This document shows, piece after piece, positions 16,782-24,667 of a DNA stretch of 58,907 bases (the first letter of the stretch is position 1; each line of letters opens with the position of its first letter). The DNA lies in contig JACPLI010000003.1 of the NCBI GenBank assembly GCA_016186635.1, positions 1 to 58,907 of the forward strand, read 5' to 3'. The translations under genes and the position numbers were made by a program. The DNA comes from Candidatus Liptonbacteria bacterium (GTDB lineage Bacteria; Patescibacteriota; Minisyncoccia; UBA6257; 2-01-FULL-56-20). The notes beneath the pieces are model-generated. The model made no database searches. It had not been told where the DNA came from and saw only the letters and a list, made by a program, of their open reading frames with translations.

Positions 16782-17489
16782 ATGGTGGTGGGCGTGGTGG
16801 GCGCGCGAGGGTATGTGGGGAGCGAACTCGTGAAGGCATTTGAAGGAGTTCCTTCGTGCGAGGCGGTGAGCATCACGAGAGAAAATTACCCCGCCATGCA
16901 GGCGGGGGAGTATGATGTGCTCGTGAATGCCGCCATGCCCTCCGCGAGATTTTGGGCGAAGAACCATCCGCGCGAGGACTTTGCGGAAACAGTCCAGAAG
17001 ACGGCTGACCTCGTGTACGGGTGGCGGTTCAAAAAATTCGTGCACATCAGTTCGGTTTCGGCGCGGTGCCAGCTTGACACGGTCTACGGCCGGCATAAGG
17101 CCGCGGCGGAGGCGCTCGTGCACTTCGGCGGCAACTTAATTGTCCGATTCGGGGCGCTCTACAGCGACGGCCTCAAAAAAGGCGTGCTTATGGACATGCT
17201 CCATGGAAGGCAGGTGTTTGTGGACGGAAAAAGCAGATACTGCTTTACTCCCCTTGCCTTCGCCGCGGGATGGGTCGCAAAGAACTTCGAGCGCACGGGC
17301 ATTGTGGAGGTGGGCGCGAAGCACGCAATCCCGCTCGAAGAGGTGGCGCGCCGCATCAAGGCACGGGTGGAGTTTGAAGGGGCGCTCGACCACCAGGAGA
17401 TTCAGAATCCCGAGCCGGATTTTCCGGAGGCGCGGGACGTGCTCGCGTTCATGGAAGTTGCGAAACAGCGGATGCATCGAGTACAATAG
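16782..17489 (+). CDS. Short NAD-dependent epimerase/reductase
   Basis: 235 residues. VVGARGYVGSELV is the Rossmann loop; VHISSVSARC and VYGRHKAAAE supply the Ser and Tyr-Lys pair of an extended SDR, but the protein is about 70 residues shorter than its neighbours because the substrate domain is reduced. Adjacent to the cupin gene (11 nt), it may act with it as a two-gene equivalent of CapF or a related NDP-sugar reductase. It precedes a C-methyltransferase with a 5-nt gap. Confidence 0.7.
   Translation: MVVGVVGARGYVGSELVKAFEGVPSCEAVSITRENYPAMQAGEYDVLVNAAMPSARFWAKNHPREDFAETVQKTADLVYGWRFKKFVHISSVSARCQLDTVYGRHKAAAEALVHFGGNLIVRFGALYSDGLKKGVLMDMLHGRQVFVDGKSRYCFTPLAFAAGWVAKNFERTGIVEVGAKHAIPLEEVARRIKARVEFEGALDHQEIQNPEPDFPEARDVLAFMEVAKQRMHRVQ
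17458..17487 (+). promoter_or_regulatory. Candidate leaderless promoter for the C-methyltransferase
   Basis: TTGCGA (17458-17463), 18-nt spacer, TACAAT (17482-17487), then 7 nt to ATG 17495. It lies within the end of the upstream gene. Confidence 0.35.
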
Positions 17490-17494
17490 GGGGC

Positions 17495-18757
17495 ATGTCT
17501 CAAGAAAATGACACCCCCCAGAAAATCTCGGGGTGCCGTGCGTGCGGGAACGGGAACCTCGTGCCGTGCGTGAGCATCGGCTCGCAGTACCTCTCCTCGG
17601 TGTTTCCGGCGACGCTTGACTACGCAAATTCAGTGCCGCGGTGGCCGCTGGACCTCGTGATGTGCAAGAAGAGCGATGCCACCTGCGGACTCGTGCAGCT
17701 CGCGCACGCGATTGATTTGACGAGCATGTATGACGCGTATCCCTACACCAGCTCGACCAATTCCTCTATGGCGGGGATACTCCAAAGCGTTGCCGAAGAC
17801 GGCAAGGCGCTCAAAACCCTGGAATCCGGTGATGTGGTGCTTGATATCGGCGGGAACGACGGGACACTCCTCTCGTTTTTTAAGGACGCGCCGGTGTCGC
17901 TTGTAAACATTGACCCCGCAAAAAATGTGAAGCCGCTCTTGCAGTCCGAGCGCTACACGCACCTCGCCGATTTCTTCAGCGAAGCGGCGTTCAAAAAGGC
18001 GTCCGGCACAAAGGCGAAGCTCATTTTCAGCGTGGCGATGTTCTACCACTTGAGCGACCCGCTCCGCTTCACGCGGGAAGTCGCCGCATGCCTCCACAAT
18101 GCGGGCGCATGGATTATTCAGATGGCGTACCTGCCCGCGATGCTTTGGACCAATATGTACGACAACATTGTGCACGAGCACAACGGGTATTACGCGGCGC
18201 AGCACACGAAGTGGATTATGGAGCAAGCGGGACTCGAGGTGTTTGACGTGTCGGAGAATGCGGTCTACGGCGGGAGTTTCCGCGTGTTCGTGAAGAAGAA
18301 AGGGAATGCGCAATTTCCCCTTACCGCGCGCTATCAGAAAATGCTCGCGGATGAATTGCGGCAAGGCATCTTCGACGAGGAGACGTACCGCCAGTTTGCC
18401 GCGCGGATTCAAAAAACGAGGGAAGACCTCCGCGCGCTCTGCGCGTCGCTCCGGGATGCCGGGAAGGCGATTTGGATTTACGGCGCTTCCACGAAGGGGA
18501 ACACCATTCTCCAATACTGCGGGTTGGGCAAGGAGTACTTTACGGCGGCGGCGGACTCCAATCCTTTTAAGGTAGGGAAGTACATCATTGGTTCGGATGT
18601 GCCCATCACAAGCGAGGCGGAGATGCGCGCGGCGAAGCCGGATTATCTCCTCGCCCTGCCGTACAGTTTTGTGGACGCGTTTATGAAACGCGAAGCGGAT
18701 TTGGTGGTACAGGGCACGAAGTTCATAGTGCCTCTGCCGGCGGTGAAGGTTATATGA
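17495..18757 (+). CDS. Sugar C-methyltransferase (zinc-binding N-domain, SAM domain, C-terminal domain)
   Basis: 420 residues in the three-part order of NDP-hexose 3-C-methyltransferases (TylC3/NovU-like). N-terminal Cys residues in CRACGNGNLVPC and in CKKSDATCGLVQL form the putative zinc domain. LDIGGNDGTLLSFF (about 131-144) is SAM motif I. The C-terminal domain has IWIYGASTKGNTILQYCG, typical of PF08484. Catalytic-type His and Tyr (YDNIVHEHNGYY) precede it. It should add a branching methyl group to a keto-deoxy sugar nucleotide, so the glycan may contain a branched deoxysugar. Last gene before the structured element. Confidence 0.85.
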   Translation: MSQENDTPQKISGCRACGNGNLVPCVSIGSQYLSSVFPATLDYANSVPRWPLDLVMCKKSDATCGLVQLAHAIDLTSMYDAYPYTSSTNSSMAGILQSVAEDGKALKTLESGDVVLDIGGNDGTLLSFFKDAPVSLVNIDPAKNVKPLLQSERYTHLADFFSEAAFKKASGTKAKLIFSVAMFYHLSDPLRFTREVAACLHNAGAWIIQMAYLPAMLWTNMYDNIVHEHNGYYAAQHTKWIMEQAGLEVFDVSENAVYGGSFRVFVKKKGNAQFPLTARYQKMLADELRQGIFDEETYRQFAARIQKTREDLRALCASLRDAGKAIWIYGASTKGNTILQYCGLGKEYFTAAADSNPFKVGKYIIGSDVPITSEAEMRAAKPDYLLALPYSFVDAFMKREADLVVQGTKFIVPLPAVKVI

Positions 18758-18764
18758 TTATGAT

Positions 18765-18875
18765 ACCGCGAGCGCATATGCTTCACGAGGGCTTCTCGCA
18801 GACCGACGGGTCGAGAGAGAGTGCTGCGGCAGCCCGCCGCAGATAACGTCCCTCGTGAGGCATATCGTGAACGGT
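18765..18875 (+). ncRNA. Candidate structured RNA, copy 1 (58-nt conserved core in a long stem)
   Basis: A 16-bp stem (18776-18791 with 18850-18865, one G-U) closes a 58-nt core (18792-18849). ACCG/CGGT (18765-18768 with 18872-18875) may extend it. In the core: TCTC/GAGA stem with a 3-nt bulge; 4-bp hairpin 18801-18804/18809-18812 with loop GACG; 7-bp hairpin 18824-18830/18836-18842. Copy 2 at 45784-45887 (minus) matches 46 of 58 core positions, and 8 of the 12 differences form four compensatory pairs. It ends 26 nt before the GT4 ATG. No T-tract follows, so it is not a simple terminator. Confidence 0.6.
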
Positions 18876-18891
18876 TAATGTCAAAATACAA

Positions 18892-20106
18892 ATGAAGATC
18901 GCGATAGTGTGCCTTAATCTTGGCTGGCAGACAGGCGGCCCGCGCCTCATCTTCTCTTCCGCGCAGGCCCTGAAGCGGCTTGGCCACACGGTGAAGATTT
19001 ATGCTCCCGATTATGACCCGAACACCTACCCCGAGCTTTCGGCGGGGCTTGATGCGCAAAAAGTGAGCGTGGGGAAAGACGTTTCGTGGAAGTATCACAG
19101 CAGCAACTTGCTTTTCCGCATCATGGAGAAAGTGAAGCGGGAGCGCACCTTGCAGGCGAGCGTGCGAAAAATCGCGCGCGTGATGGACGGCGACTTCGAC
19201 ATGGTGAATGTCCATGACTATGCCTACACGCTCGCCCCGCGCGTGCGGGAGCGGAATCCCCGAGCGACGGTAGTCTGGACCATGAACGACGTTCCCTATA
19301 TGTACATGCCGAAGAAGAACCTCGTCTATGACCTTTTGACGCGTCTCTACAACTGGTGGACTGCCCGCAGGGCGGACACCGCATACCTGCCGCACATTTC
19401 ATACGGGGTGGTGTTCCGCGAGCATAATGCGCAGTGGCTCCGGGCGCACGGCATCACGCCGATACTCCTCTGGCCGGGCATCAACTGCGAAACATTTTAC
19501 GCGCCCGTGCGCGCGCTCACCGCGCCCCAGAAGTCGTGCGTGCTCCTCGGCGTGGGCGCGTTCAACCGTTTTCGGAGATATGACGATATCATTGCGGCGG
19601 CCGCGATGCTTCGCAAGAAAGGATATGACGCGCGAGTGCTTTTGGTGTGCAAAGATATCTGGGACGCAGCGGAGGACAAAAAAGAAATACTCCGGAAAAC
19701 AAAGGAGCTGGGGATGGAGCTATATGTGACATTTCTCTTCGAGGGCGCTTCCGAGCGGGAACTCGCGCGTATCTACCGCGAGAGCGACGTGTTTGTGGCG
19801 TCCACCCACATCCCGCCGCCGCGGAGCGGGTACTCCTGGGGACTCGCGCTTTTTGAAGCCGCCGCGGCGGGCATCCCCATTGTGCTCTCAAATCGCAACG
19901 ACGCGCAGGAGGCGCTCCCGGGAGAAAAGGGCTCGCTCCTCTTTACTCCCTGCGAACCCAAAGAAATTGCAGAGCAGGTGGAGCGGTTCATGACGAACCC
20001 CGCGCTCCGCAATGCGCTCTGCGAGTACGCGCAACGGGTAGTGAAAGAGAAAATGAACTGGGACTATTATGCGCGCGAGTTAATAGCGCAAGCAAAACCG
20101 CGATGA
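18892..20106 (+). CDS. Glycosyltransferase family 4
   Basis: 404 residues, GT-B fold. N-terminal MKIAIVCLNLGWQTGGPRLI is the usual acceptor-domain start. The C-terminal donor domain has GVGAFNRFRRYDDIIAAAAM and SYSWGLALFEAAAAGIPIVL-type sequence (GLALFEAAAAGIP), which corresponds to the EX7E donor motif. It transfers a sugar from an NDP-sugar to a growing lipid-linked glycan in the cytoplasm; donor unknown. It is the first gene after the structured RNA candidate and overlaps the next gene by ATGA (20103-20106). Confidence 0.88.
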   Translation: MKIAIVCLNLGWQTGGPRLIFSSAQALKRLGHTVKIYAPDYDPNTYPELSAGLDAQKVSVGKDVSWKYHSSNLLFRIMEKVKRERTLQASVRKIARVMDGDFDMVNVHDYAYTLAPRVRERNPRATVVWTMNDVPYMYMPKKNLVYDLLTRLYNWWTARRADTAYLPHISYGVVFREHNAQWLRAHGITPILLWPGINCETFYAPVRALTAPQKSCVLLGVGAFNRFRRYDDIIAAAAMLRKKGYDARVLLVCKDIWDAAEDKKEILRKTKELGMELYVTFLFEGASERELARIYRESDVFVASTHIPPPRSGYSWGLALFEAAAAGIPIVLSNRNDAQEALPGEKGSLLFTPCEPKEIAEQVERFMTNPALRNALCEYAQRVVKEKMNWDYYARELIAQAKPR

Positions 20107-20999
20107 GGGTACTCGTAACCGGCGGGACCGGCTTTATCGGTTCGAATATAGTGAAGGCGCTTCTCGCGCGGGGCGACGAGGTGGTAATGACGGGGAGCGA
20201 TGCCGAAGTCCGCATTCCGGAGTTTCATGGGGTCTACCTCCAGCCGGGACTTATCGGCATGGACTGGGAGCGCGTGGGCACGGTGGACGCGCTTGTGCAT
20301 GAAGCCGCAATCAATGACACCACATCACTTGATGAGCGAGAGATGTTTCGCGCGAACGTGGATGCCTCAAAAGTGCTCTTTGAATATGTGGTGAAGAACG
20401 GCTGCACAAAGATTGTCTACGCCTCTTCCACGGCGGTCTACGGCGATGCGCCCGCGCCGTACCGGGAAGGCGTAACGCCCCTACGCCCCCTGAACCCTTA
20501 CGCGCGGTCAAAAAAAGCGCTTGAGGATGTTGCGGCAGAGCTTCACGCGCAGCACCCCGAGGTGGGGGTCATCGGCTTGCGGTACTGCAATGTCTATGGC
20601 CCCGGCGAAGCGCACAAGGGCAGGCGCGCAAGCATGATTTTCCAGTTGGCCCAGCAGATGAAGGTCGGCAATCCCCGGATTTTTAAACAAGGGGAGCAGA
20701 AGCGCGATTACATCTATGTGGATGATGTCGTCCGCGCGAACCTCCTCTCGCTTGAATCAAGCTGGAGCGGGGTGGTGAATTGCGGCTCGGGGAAAGCGGC
20801 GAGCTTCAATGAAGTGGTGGAGCTTTTGAATGGCGCGCTCCGCACGAATCGCCGCCCCGAGTACATTGAGAATCCCTACGCGAAGCGCTACCAAGTTTAC
20901 ACCGAGTGCGATATGGCGCTCGCAAAAGAGAAAATCGGATTCATCCCTTCGTTTGATGTGGAACGCGGCATTGCGGAGTACTGTAAGAGAGGACTCTAA
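20103..20999 (+). CDS. NAD-dependent epimerase, ADP-heptose 6-epimerase (HldD)-like
   Basis: 298 residues. VTGGTGFIGSNIV, SSTAVYG and the pair YARSK are extended-SDR features. Several blocks follow HldD rather than GalE: HEAAINDTTSLDEREMFRAN, GLRYCNVYGPGEAHKGRRAS and KQGEQKRDYIYVDDV. HldD converts ADP-D-glycero- to ADP-L-glycero-D-manno-heptose. The next genes encode an HldE-C-like adenylyltransferase and GmhB, so a heptose role fits. It converges with and overlaps the minus-strand gene by 3 nt (20997-20999). Confidence 0.75.
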   Translation: MRVLVTGGTGFIGSNIVKALLARGDEVVMTGSDAEVRIPEFHGVYLQPGLIGMDWERVGTVDALVHEAAINDTTSLDEREMFRANVDASKVLFEYVVKNGCTKIVYASSTAVYGDAPAPYREGVTPLRPLNPYARSKKALEDVAAELHAQHPEVGVIGLRYCNVYGPGEAHKGRRASMIFQLAQQMKVGNPRIFKQGEQKRDYIYVDDVVRANLLSLESSWSGVVNCGSGKAASFNEVVELLNGALRTNRRPEYIENPYAKRYQVYTECDMALAKEKIGFIPSFDVERGIAEYCKRGL

Positions 21000-21490
21000 C
21001 GCCCTCGATGGGTTCTGATTATTTTCTCTATCACCGCGGTCGTGGAGCGCCCCTTGTGATAGGGAGCGAGCACGATTTTCCCTCCATGGCGCCTCATCAC
21101 TGCGGCCTCCGCCATTTTTCCCGCCCGCTGCTCCGCGCCTTTCACGTGCACGTGCGGCTTGATTTTGTTGAGCCATGCATTCGGCGTCCCTCCGCCGAAG
21201 ATGAGCACATAGTCCACTGCCGCGAGCGATGCGAGGAGTTCCGCCCGTTCTCGCGCGGGAAGAATCGGCCTCCGGCGCCCTTTGAGGGCGCGCACGGACG
21301 CATCGGAGTTTACGCCCACAATCAGCACGTCGCCCAAGGACTTTGCGTAGGAAAGATTCCGGGTGTGGCCGACGTGGAGAACATCGAAACAACCGTTCGT
21401 AGTCACGATGGTTTTCCCCGCGCGCTTCGCGGCGCGGACGAGCGTGAGGAGCGCCGCAAGCCCCTTTATTTTGGAACGGGTTTTCGGCAT
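20996..21490 (-). CDS. Cytidylyltransferase-fold enzyme, heptose 1-phosphate adenylyltransferase (HldE-C/RfaE2)-like
   Basis: 164 residues. TTNGCFDVLHVGHTRNLSYA holds the HxGH nucleotide motif; GVNSDASVRALKGRRRPI and the later GRSTTAVIEKI follow the C-terminal domain of HldE (RfaE2), which makes ADP-D-glycero-beta-D-manno-heptose from the 1-phosphate and ATP. In E. coli this domain is fused to the kinase; here the kinase is a separate gene at 25540, fused instead to a cupin. The only minus-strand gene in this block, divergent from gmhB with a 44-nt spacer. Confidence 0.85.
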   Translation of the reverse strand: MPKTRSKIKGLAALLTLVRAAKRAGKTIVTTNGCFDVLHVGHTRNLSYAKSLGDVLIVGVNSDASVRALKGRRRPILPARERAELLASLAAVDYVLIFGGGTPNAWLNKIKPHVHVKGAEQRAGKMAEAAVMRRHGGKIVLAPYHKGRSTTAVIEKIIRTHRGR

Positions 21491-21534
21491 GATTATAGTG
21501 TGAGGATACGTTATACGTTATTAGTTATCAAGGT

Positions 21535-22095
21535 ATGAGTATGAAAAAGCGCGCGGTGTTTCTTGACCGCGACGGGACGCTCGTCAAAGACAGCGGGTAT
21601 TTCCACGACGCGGAACGCGTGGAGTTCCTGCCCGGCGTCATCGAGGGGCTCCGGCGCCTGCAGTCCGCGGGATTTCTGCTTATCGTGGTGTCGAACCAAT
21701 CGGGCGTCGGGCGGGGGTATTTTCCCGAATGCGACACCATTGCGGTGAACGAGAAAATCACCGAGCTTTTGAAGAAGGAGGGCGTCCGCATCGCGAAGTT
21801 TTATTATTGTCCCCATGCTCCCGATGCGGGTTGCGCATGCAGGAAACCAAAGCCGTTGCTCGTTGCCCGCGCCGCAAAGGAGTTCGGCGTAGCTATCACC
21901 AGCTCTTTTTTCATCGGCAACCACGCGACTGACGTGGAGACGGGCCGCGCGGCGGGACTCACCGCCATGTTCCTCGGTTCCGCGGCGGAGGCGGCATCCG
22001 CGGGGGCGGACGCGCATGCGCCGGATATGCGCGCGGCGGCGGAAGAAATCTTGAAGACTGGTTCTAGACGAGGGGGGCGTTTCGCGGTACGATAG
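21535..22095 (+). CDS. gmhB: D-glycero-D-manno-heptose 1,7-bisphosphate phosphatase-like HAD (GmhB, copy 1)
   Basis: 186 residues. HAD motif I FLDRDGTL, motif II VVSNQSG, the zinc knot CPHAPDAGCAC and motif III CRKPKP are all typical of GmhB. Motif IV reads FIGNHATDV, with Asn where GmhB enzymes have the Mg-binding Asp (GD); copy 2 at 39816 keeps GDSLRDI. Activity may therefore be reduced or altered. It removes the C7 phosphate after the heptose kinase step. ATG 21541 (two codons in) is an equally possible start. The stop overlaps the SDR gene start region. Confidence 0.82.
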   Translation: MSMKKRAVFLDRDGTLVKDSGYFHDAERVEFLPGVIEGLRRLQSAGFLLIVVSNQSGVGRGYFPECDTIAVNEKITELLKKEGVRIAKFYYCPHAPDAGCACRKPKPLLVARAAKEFGVAITSSFFIGNHATDVETGRAAGLTAMFLGSAAEAASAGADAHAPDMRAAAEEILKTGSRRGGRFAVR

Positions 22096-22802
22096 TGCCG
22101 GTGAAGCGTGAATCTCGCTCGGTGCTTGTCACAGGCGCCTCGTCCGGACTCGGCGCTTTTTTGGCTCGTGCATTTGCGCATGCAGGATATGCGGTGGTGC
22201 TCCATGGGAGGGATGAAGCGCGCCTGCGCGCGCTCCACGGCGAGATTCTGAAGAAGGAAAAAGCGGATTGCCCGATGGTGGCGGGGGACTTGGGCACTCC
22301 GGCGGGAGTACGCGCCGTGCAAGCGGCGCTCGGCGCGCACGGCGTGGGCGTGCTCGTGAACAACGCGGCGGTGAATCCTGAACTCGCGAGCGGCGTTTCC
22401 GCAACCGAAATAGAGGACGTGCGCGCGGTGCTCGATGTGAACACCGCGGCGCCGATTGCGCTTTCCTATGCCGCCCGCGCACACTTCAAAGCTGCGGGAG
22501 GAGGCACCATCGTCAATGTGAACACGGTGGCAGGACTTCGGGGCAGTTCACGAGAGGTAATGTACGCCGTTTCAAAGTTTGGCTTGCGCGGTTTCTCCGA
22601 ATCGGTAAAGGAGGATTGGCTTAAGGAGGGGATAAAAATTATTGACGTATTCTCTGGCGCGCTCGGGACCGGAATGTCGGCACATCGGGCGGACAGAGAA
22701 CAGCTCATCGCTCCGCAGGAGCTTGCGGAATTCCTCGTGGGGCTTTGCGCAACGAAGAGCTTTTTTGTGAAAGAGTTGAATGTGCGAAGAACCGCCGTAT
22801 AA
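22095..22802 (+). CDS. Short-chain dehydrogenase/reductase
   Basis: 235 residues. Classical SDR: TGASSGLGAFLA (cofactor loop), NNAAVN, and the Tyr-Lys pair YAVSKFG after NTVAGLRGSSRE. Start uncertain: GTG 22095 overlaps the preceding stop; GTG 22101 lies 7 nt after a TACGAT and would fit a leaderless start. Substrate unknown; its place among heptose and sugar genes suggests a keto-sugar or sugar-alcohol. Confidence 0.82.
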   Translation: MPVKRESRSVLVTGASSGLGAFLARAFAHAGYAVVLHGRDEARLRALHGEILKKEKADCPMVAGDLGTPAGVRAVQAALGAHGVGVLVNNAAVNPELASGVSATEIEDVRAVLDVNTAAPIALSYAARAHFKAAGGGTIVNVNTVAGLRGSSREVMYAVSKFGLRGFSESVKEDWLKEGIKIIDVFSGALGTGMSAHRADREQLIAPQELAEFLVGLCATKSFFVKELNVRRTAV

Positions 22803-22803
22803 T
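22776..22803 (+). promoter_or_regulatory. Candidate promoter for the alcohol dehydrogenase operon
   Basis: TTGAAT (22776-22781), 16-nt spacer, TATAAT (22798-22803), a consensus -10. ATG 22814 follows 10 nt later and ATG 22829 follows 25 nt later. It overlaps the end of the SDR gene. Confidence 0.55.
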
Positions 22804-22813
22804 ACCACAATTA

Positions 22814-23872
22814 ATGTCACCATTTCCTATGAAAGCCGCCGTGCTCGAAACCATCAATGCTCCGCTCACGGTTGCGGACGTGGAGCTTGGAGCGTTGTCT
22901 GTGGGACAGGTGCTCGTGAGGGTGCTCGTGAGCGGCATTTGCGGCGCCCAGCTTCAGGAAATTGCGGGGAATAAAAATAACGCGAAGTTTGTTCCTCATC
23001 TTCTGGGGCACGAAGGATGCGGCATCGTGGAGGAGGCGGGAGTGGGCGTCACCAGGGTGAAGAAAGGCGACAAGGTGGTGATGCACTGGCGGAAGGGAGA
23101 AGGCATCGAATCGGACTTCCCCTCGTATGTATTTAGGGGTAAGCCCATGCGGAGTGGGAAAGTAACGACGTTCAGTGAGTATTCCATTTGTTCCGAAAAT
23201 AGGGTTACTCCCGTGCCGGCAGACGCACCGAATGATTTGTGCGCCCTCTTGGGCTGCGGCTTTTCGACGGCGCTCGGAGTCATCGAGCACGAAGCGCAGG
23301 TGCGGCCCCATGAGAGCGTCATGGTAGTGGGCCTCGGGGGTTTGGGCGCCTGCTGCCTCAAGGCCGCGCGCTTTGCGCGCGCGAATCCGGTGATTGGGGT
23401 GGATATCCATGACCACAAGAAGGAAATGGTGGCGGCGCTTTGCGGGGGGCACTTCGTGAACAGCGCGAAGGAAGATGTTGCGGAGGCGCTTAAGCGCACG
23501 CTTGGCATGCCGGGAGTGGACGTGGTTATCGAGACAACCGGCGTTGCCCAGAGCATTGCGAACGCCATCCCTCTCTTGGGAGAAGGGGGAAGGTGCATTC
23601 TCGTTGGACAGCCGAAGCCCGGAGAAAGCTTGGAACTCAAAATGGCGAATCACCTTTTTGGGAGCGCGGAAGGGAAGACCGTGAAGGCGACCCAGGGCGG
23701 GCGGTTCATGCCGACGAGGGACATTCCCCGTTACGTGAGGATGTATCAGTCGGGGCTGCTCGATATTGAGAACCTCGTGACGCACCGCACCACGCTTCAC
23801 GACATAAACGGCGCCATTGCATTACTCAAGAGCGGAAAGGCAAACCGCATCATGATAGATATGGCAGCGTGA
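22814..23872 (+). CDS. Zinc-binding medium-chain alcohol dehydrogenase
   Basis: About 352 residues. Catalytic-zinc ligands are visible in GICGAQLQEI (Cys), LLGHEGCGIVEEAG (His-Glu) and LLGCGFSTALG (Cys). VVGLGGLGACCLKAA is the NAD loop. The four-Cys structural zinc lobe of classical ADHs is missing; that region reads HWRKGEGIESDFPSY. Start is ATG 22814 or ATG 22829 (MKAAVLE, the usual family start); the promoter position makes 22814 slightly more likely. It heads a run with the transketolase pair, kinase and heptosyltransferase, so a role on a sugar or polyol is inferred. Confidence 0.82.
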   Translation: MSPFPMKAAVLETINAPLTVADVELGALSVGQVLVRVLVSGICGAQLQEIAGNKNNAKFVPHLLGHEGCGIVEEAGVGVTRVKKGDKVVMHWRKGEGIESDFPSYVFRGKPMRSGKVTTFSEYSICSENRVTPVPADAPNDLCALLGCGFSTALGVIEHEAQVRPHESVMVVGLGGLGACCLKAARFARANPVIGVDIHDHKKEMVAALCGGHFVNSAKEDVAEALKRTLGMPGVDVVIETTGVAQSIANAIPLLGEGGRCILVGQPKPGESLELKMANHLFGSAEGKTVKATQGGRFMPTRDIPRYVRMYQSGLLDIENLVTHRTTLHDINGAIALLKSGKANRIMIDMAA

Positions 23873-23887
23873 GCGGCCGCGCATCCC

Positions 23888-24667
23888 ATGAATCATCTCA
23901 AAGAAAAAATATTGAGGGCAGCCACTGCGGCGCAGGAGGGCCATATTCCGGCCGCGTACTCCATTTTGGACATCGTATGGGTCCTCTACGACCGGATACT
24001 CGGGGTGACGCCGGAAAATGCGAATGACCCGGACCGGAACCGCTTTATCTTGAGCAAAGGGCATGCGGCAGTGGGCCTCTACGTGGTGCTCGCCGAAAAG
24101 GGCTTCATCAGCTCTGACCTGCTCAAGGACTTCGGCAAGTTTGAGAGTCCCTTGGGCGGGCACCCCGACCGGCTCAAGGTGCCGGGCGTCGAGGCTTCGA
24201 CGGGGTCGTTAGGCCATGGGTTCCCGATGGCGGTGGGGCTCGCCTTGGGGGCAAAAATCAAGAAGAAGCCGAGCAGGGTGTATGTAATTGTCGGCGACGG
24301 CGAGGCGAATGAAGGTACGATATGGGAATCGGCAATGCTTGCGGCGCATCATAAGCTCGACAATCTCTATTGCATTCTGGACCATAATCATTCCGGTGAC
24401 GGCGCGATGGGGCCGGGGAATATGAGAAAGAAATTCGAGTCGTTCGGCTGGCACGCGAGCTCGATTGACGGGCATGACCAGAAGGCAATTCACGCGGCGC
24501 TCACGCAAAGGGTTTTAGGGAAACCCGTCGCCGTGATTGCGGAGACGGTGAAGGGCAAGGGAATCAAGATTATGGAAAACAGCCCCGAGTGGACGCATAA
24601 ATATCCCGCGCCGGAGCAGTTGGAAACGATGGCGCAAGAACTGCGCGCGATAAAAGACCATGCGTAA
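23888..24667 (+). CDS. Transketolase, N-terminal (TPP-binding) subunit
   Basis: 259 residues. LSKGHAAVGLYVVLAEKG, STGSLGHGFPMAVGLALG and the TPP/Mg motif GDGEANEGTIWESAM mark the first half of a split transketolase. With the next gene it would exchange two-carbon units between ketoses and aldoses, making sedoheptulose 7-phosphate from ribose 5-phosphate and xylulose 5-phosphate, the precursor of the heptoses. It overlaps the second subunit by 8 nt (24660-24667). Confidence 0.92.
   Translation: MNHLKEKILRAATAAQEGHIPAAYSILDIVWVLYDRILGVTPENANDPDRNRFILSKGHAAVGLYVVLAEKGFISSDLLKDFGKFESPLGGHPDRLKVPGVEASTGSLGHGFPMAVGLALGAKIKKKPSRVYVIVGDGEANEGTIWESAMLAAHHKLDNLYCILDHNHSGDGAMGPGNMRKKFESFGWHASSIDGHDQKAIHAALTQRVLGKPVAVIAETVKGKGIKIMENSPEWTHKYPAPEQLETMAQELRAIKDHA

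Noticed and set aside
18792-18849. Core element read as a Rho-independent terminator of the C-methyltransferase
   Set aside because: No T-tract follows, the core has branched hairpins with conserved loops, and the second copy is not at a gene end in the same way.
18765-18875. Core element as a hammerhead or other familiar self-cleaving ribozyme
   Set aside because: The hammerhead CUGAUGA and GAAA boxes are absent, and I could not match another known ribozyme core from memory; the class is left open.
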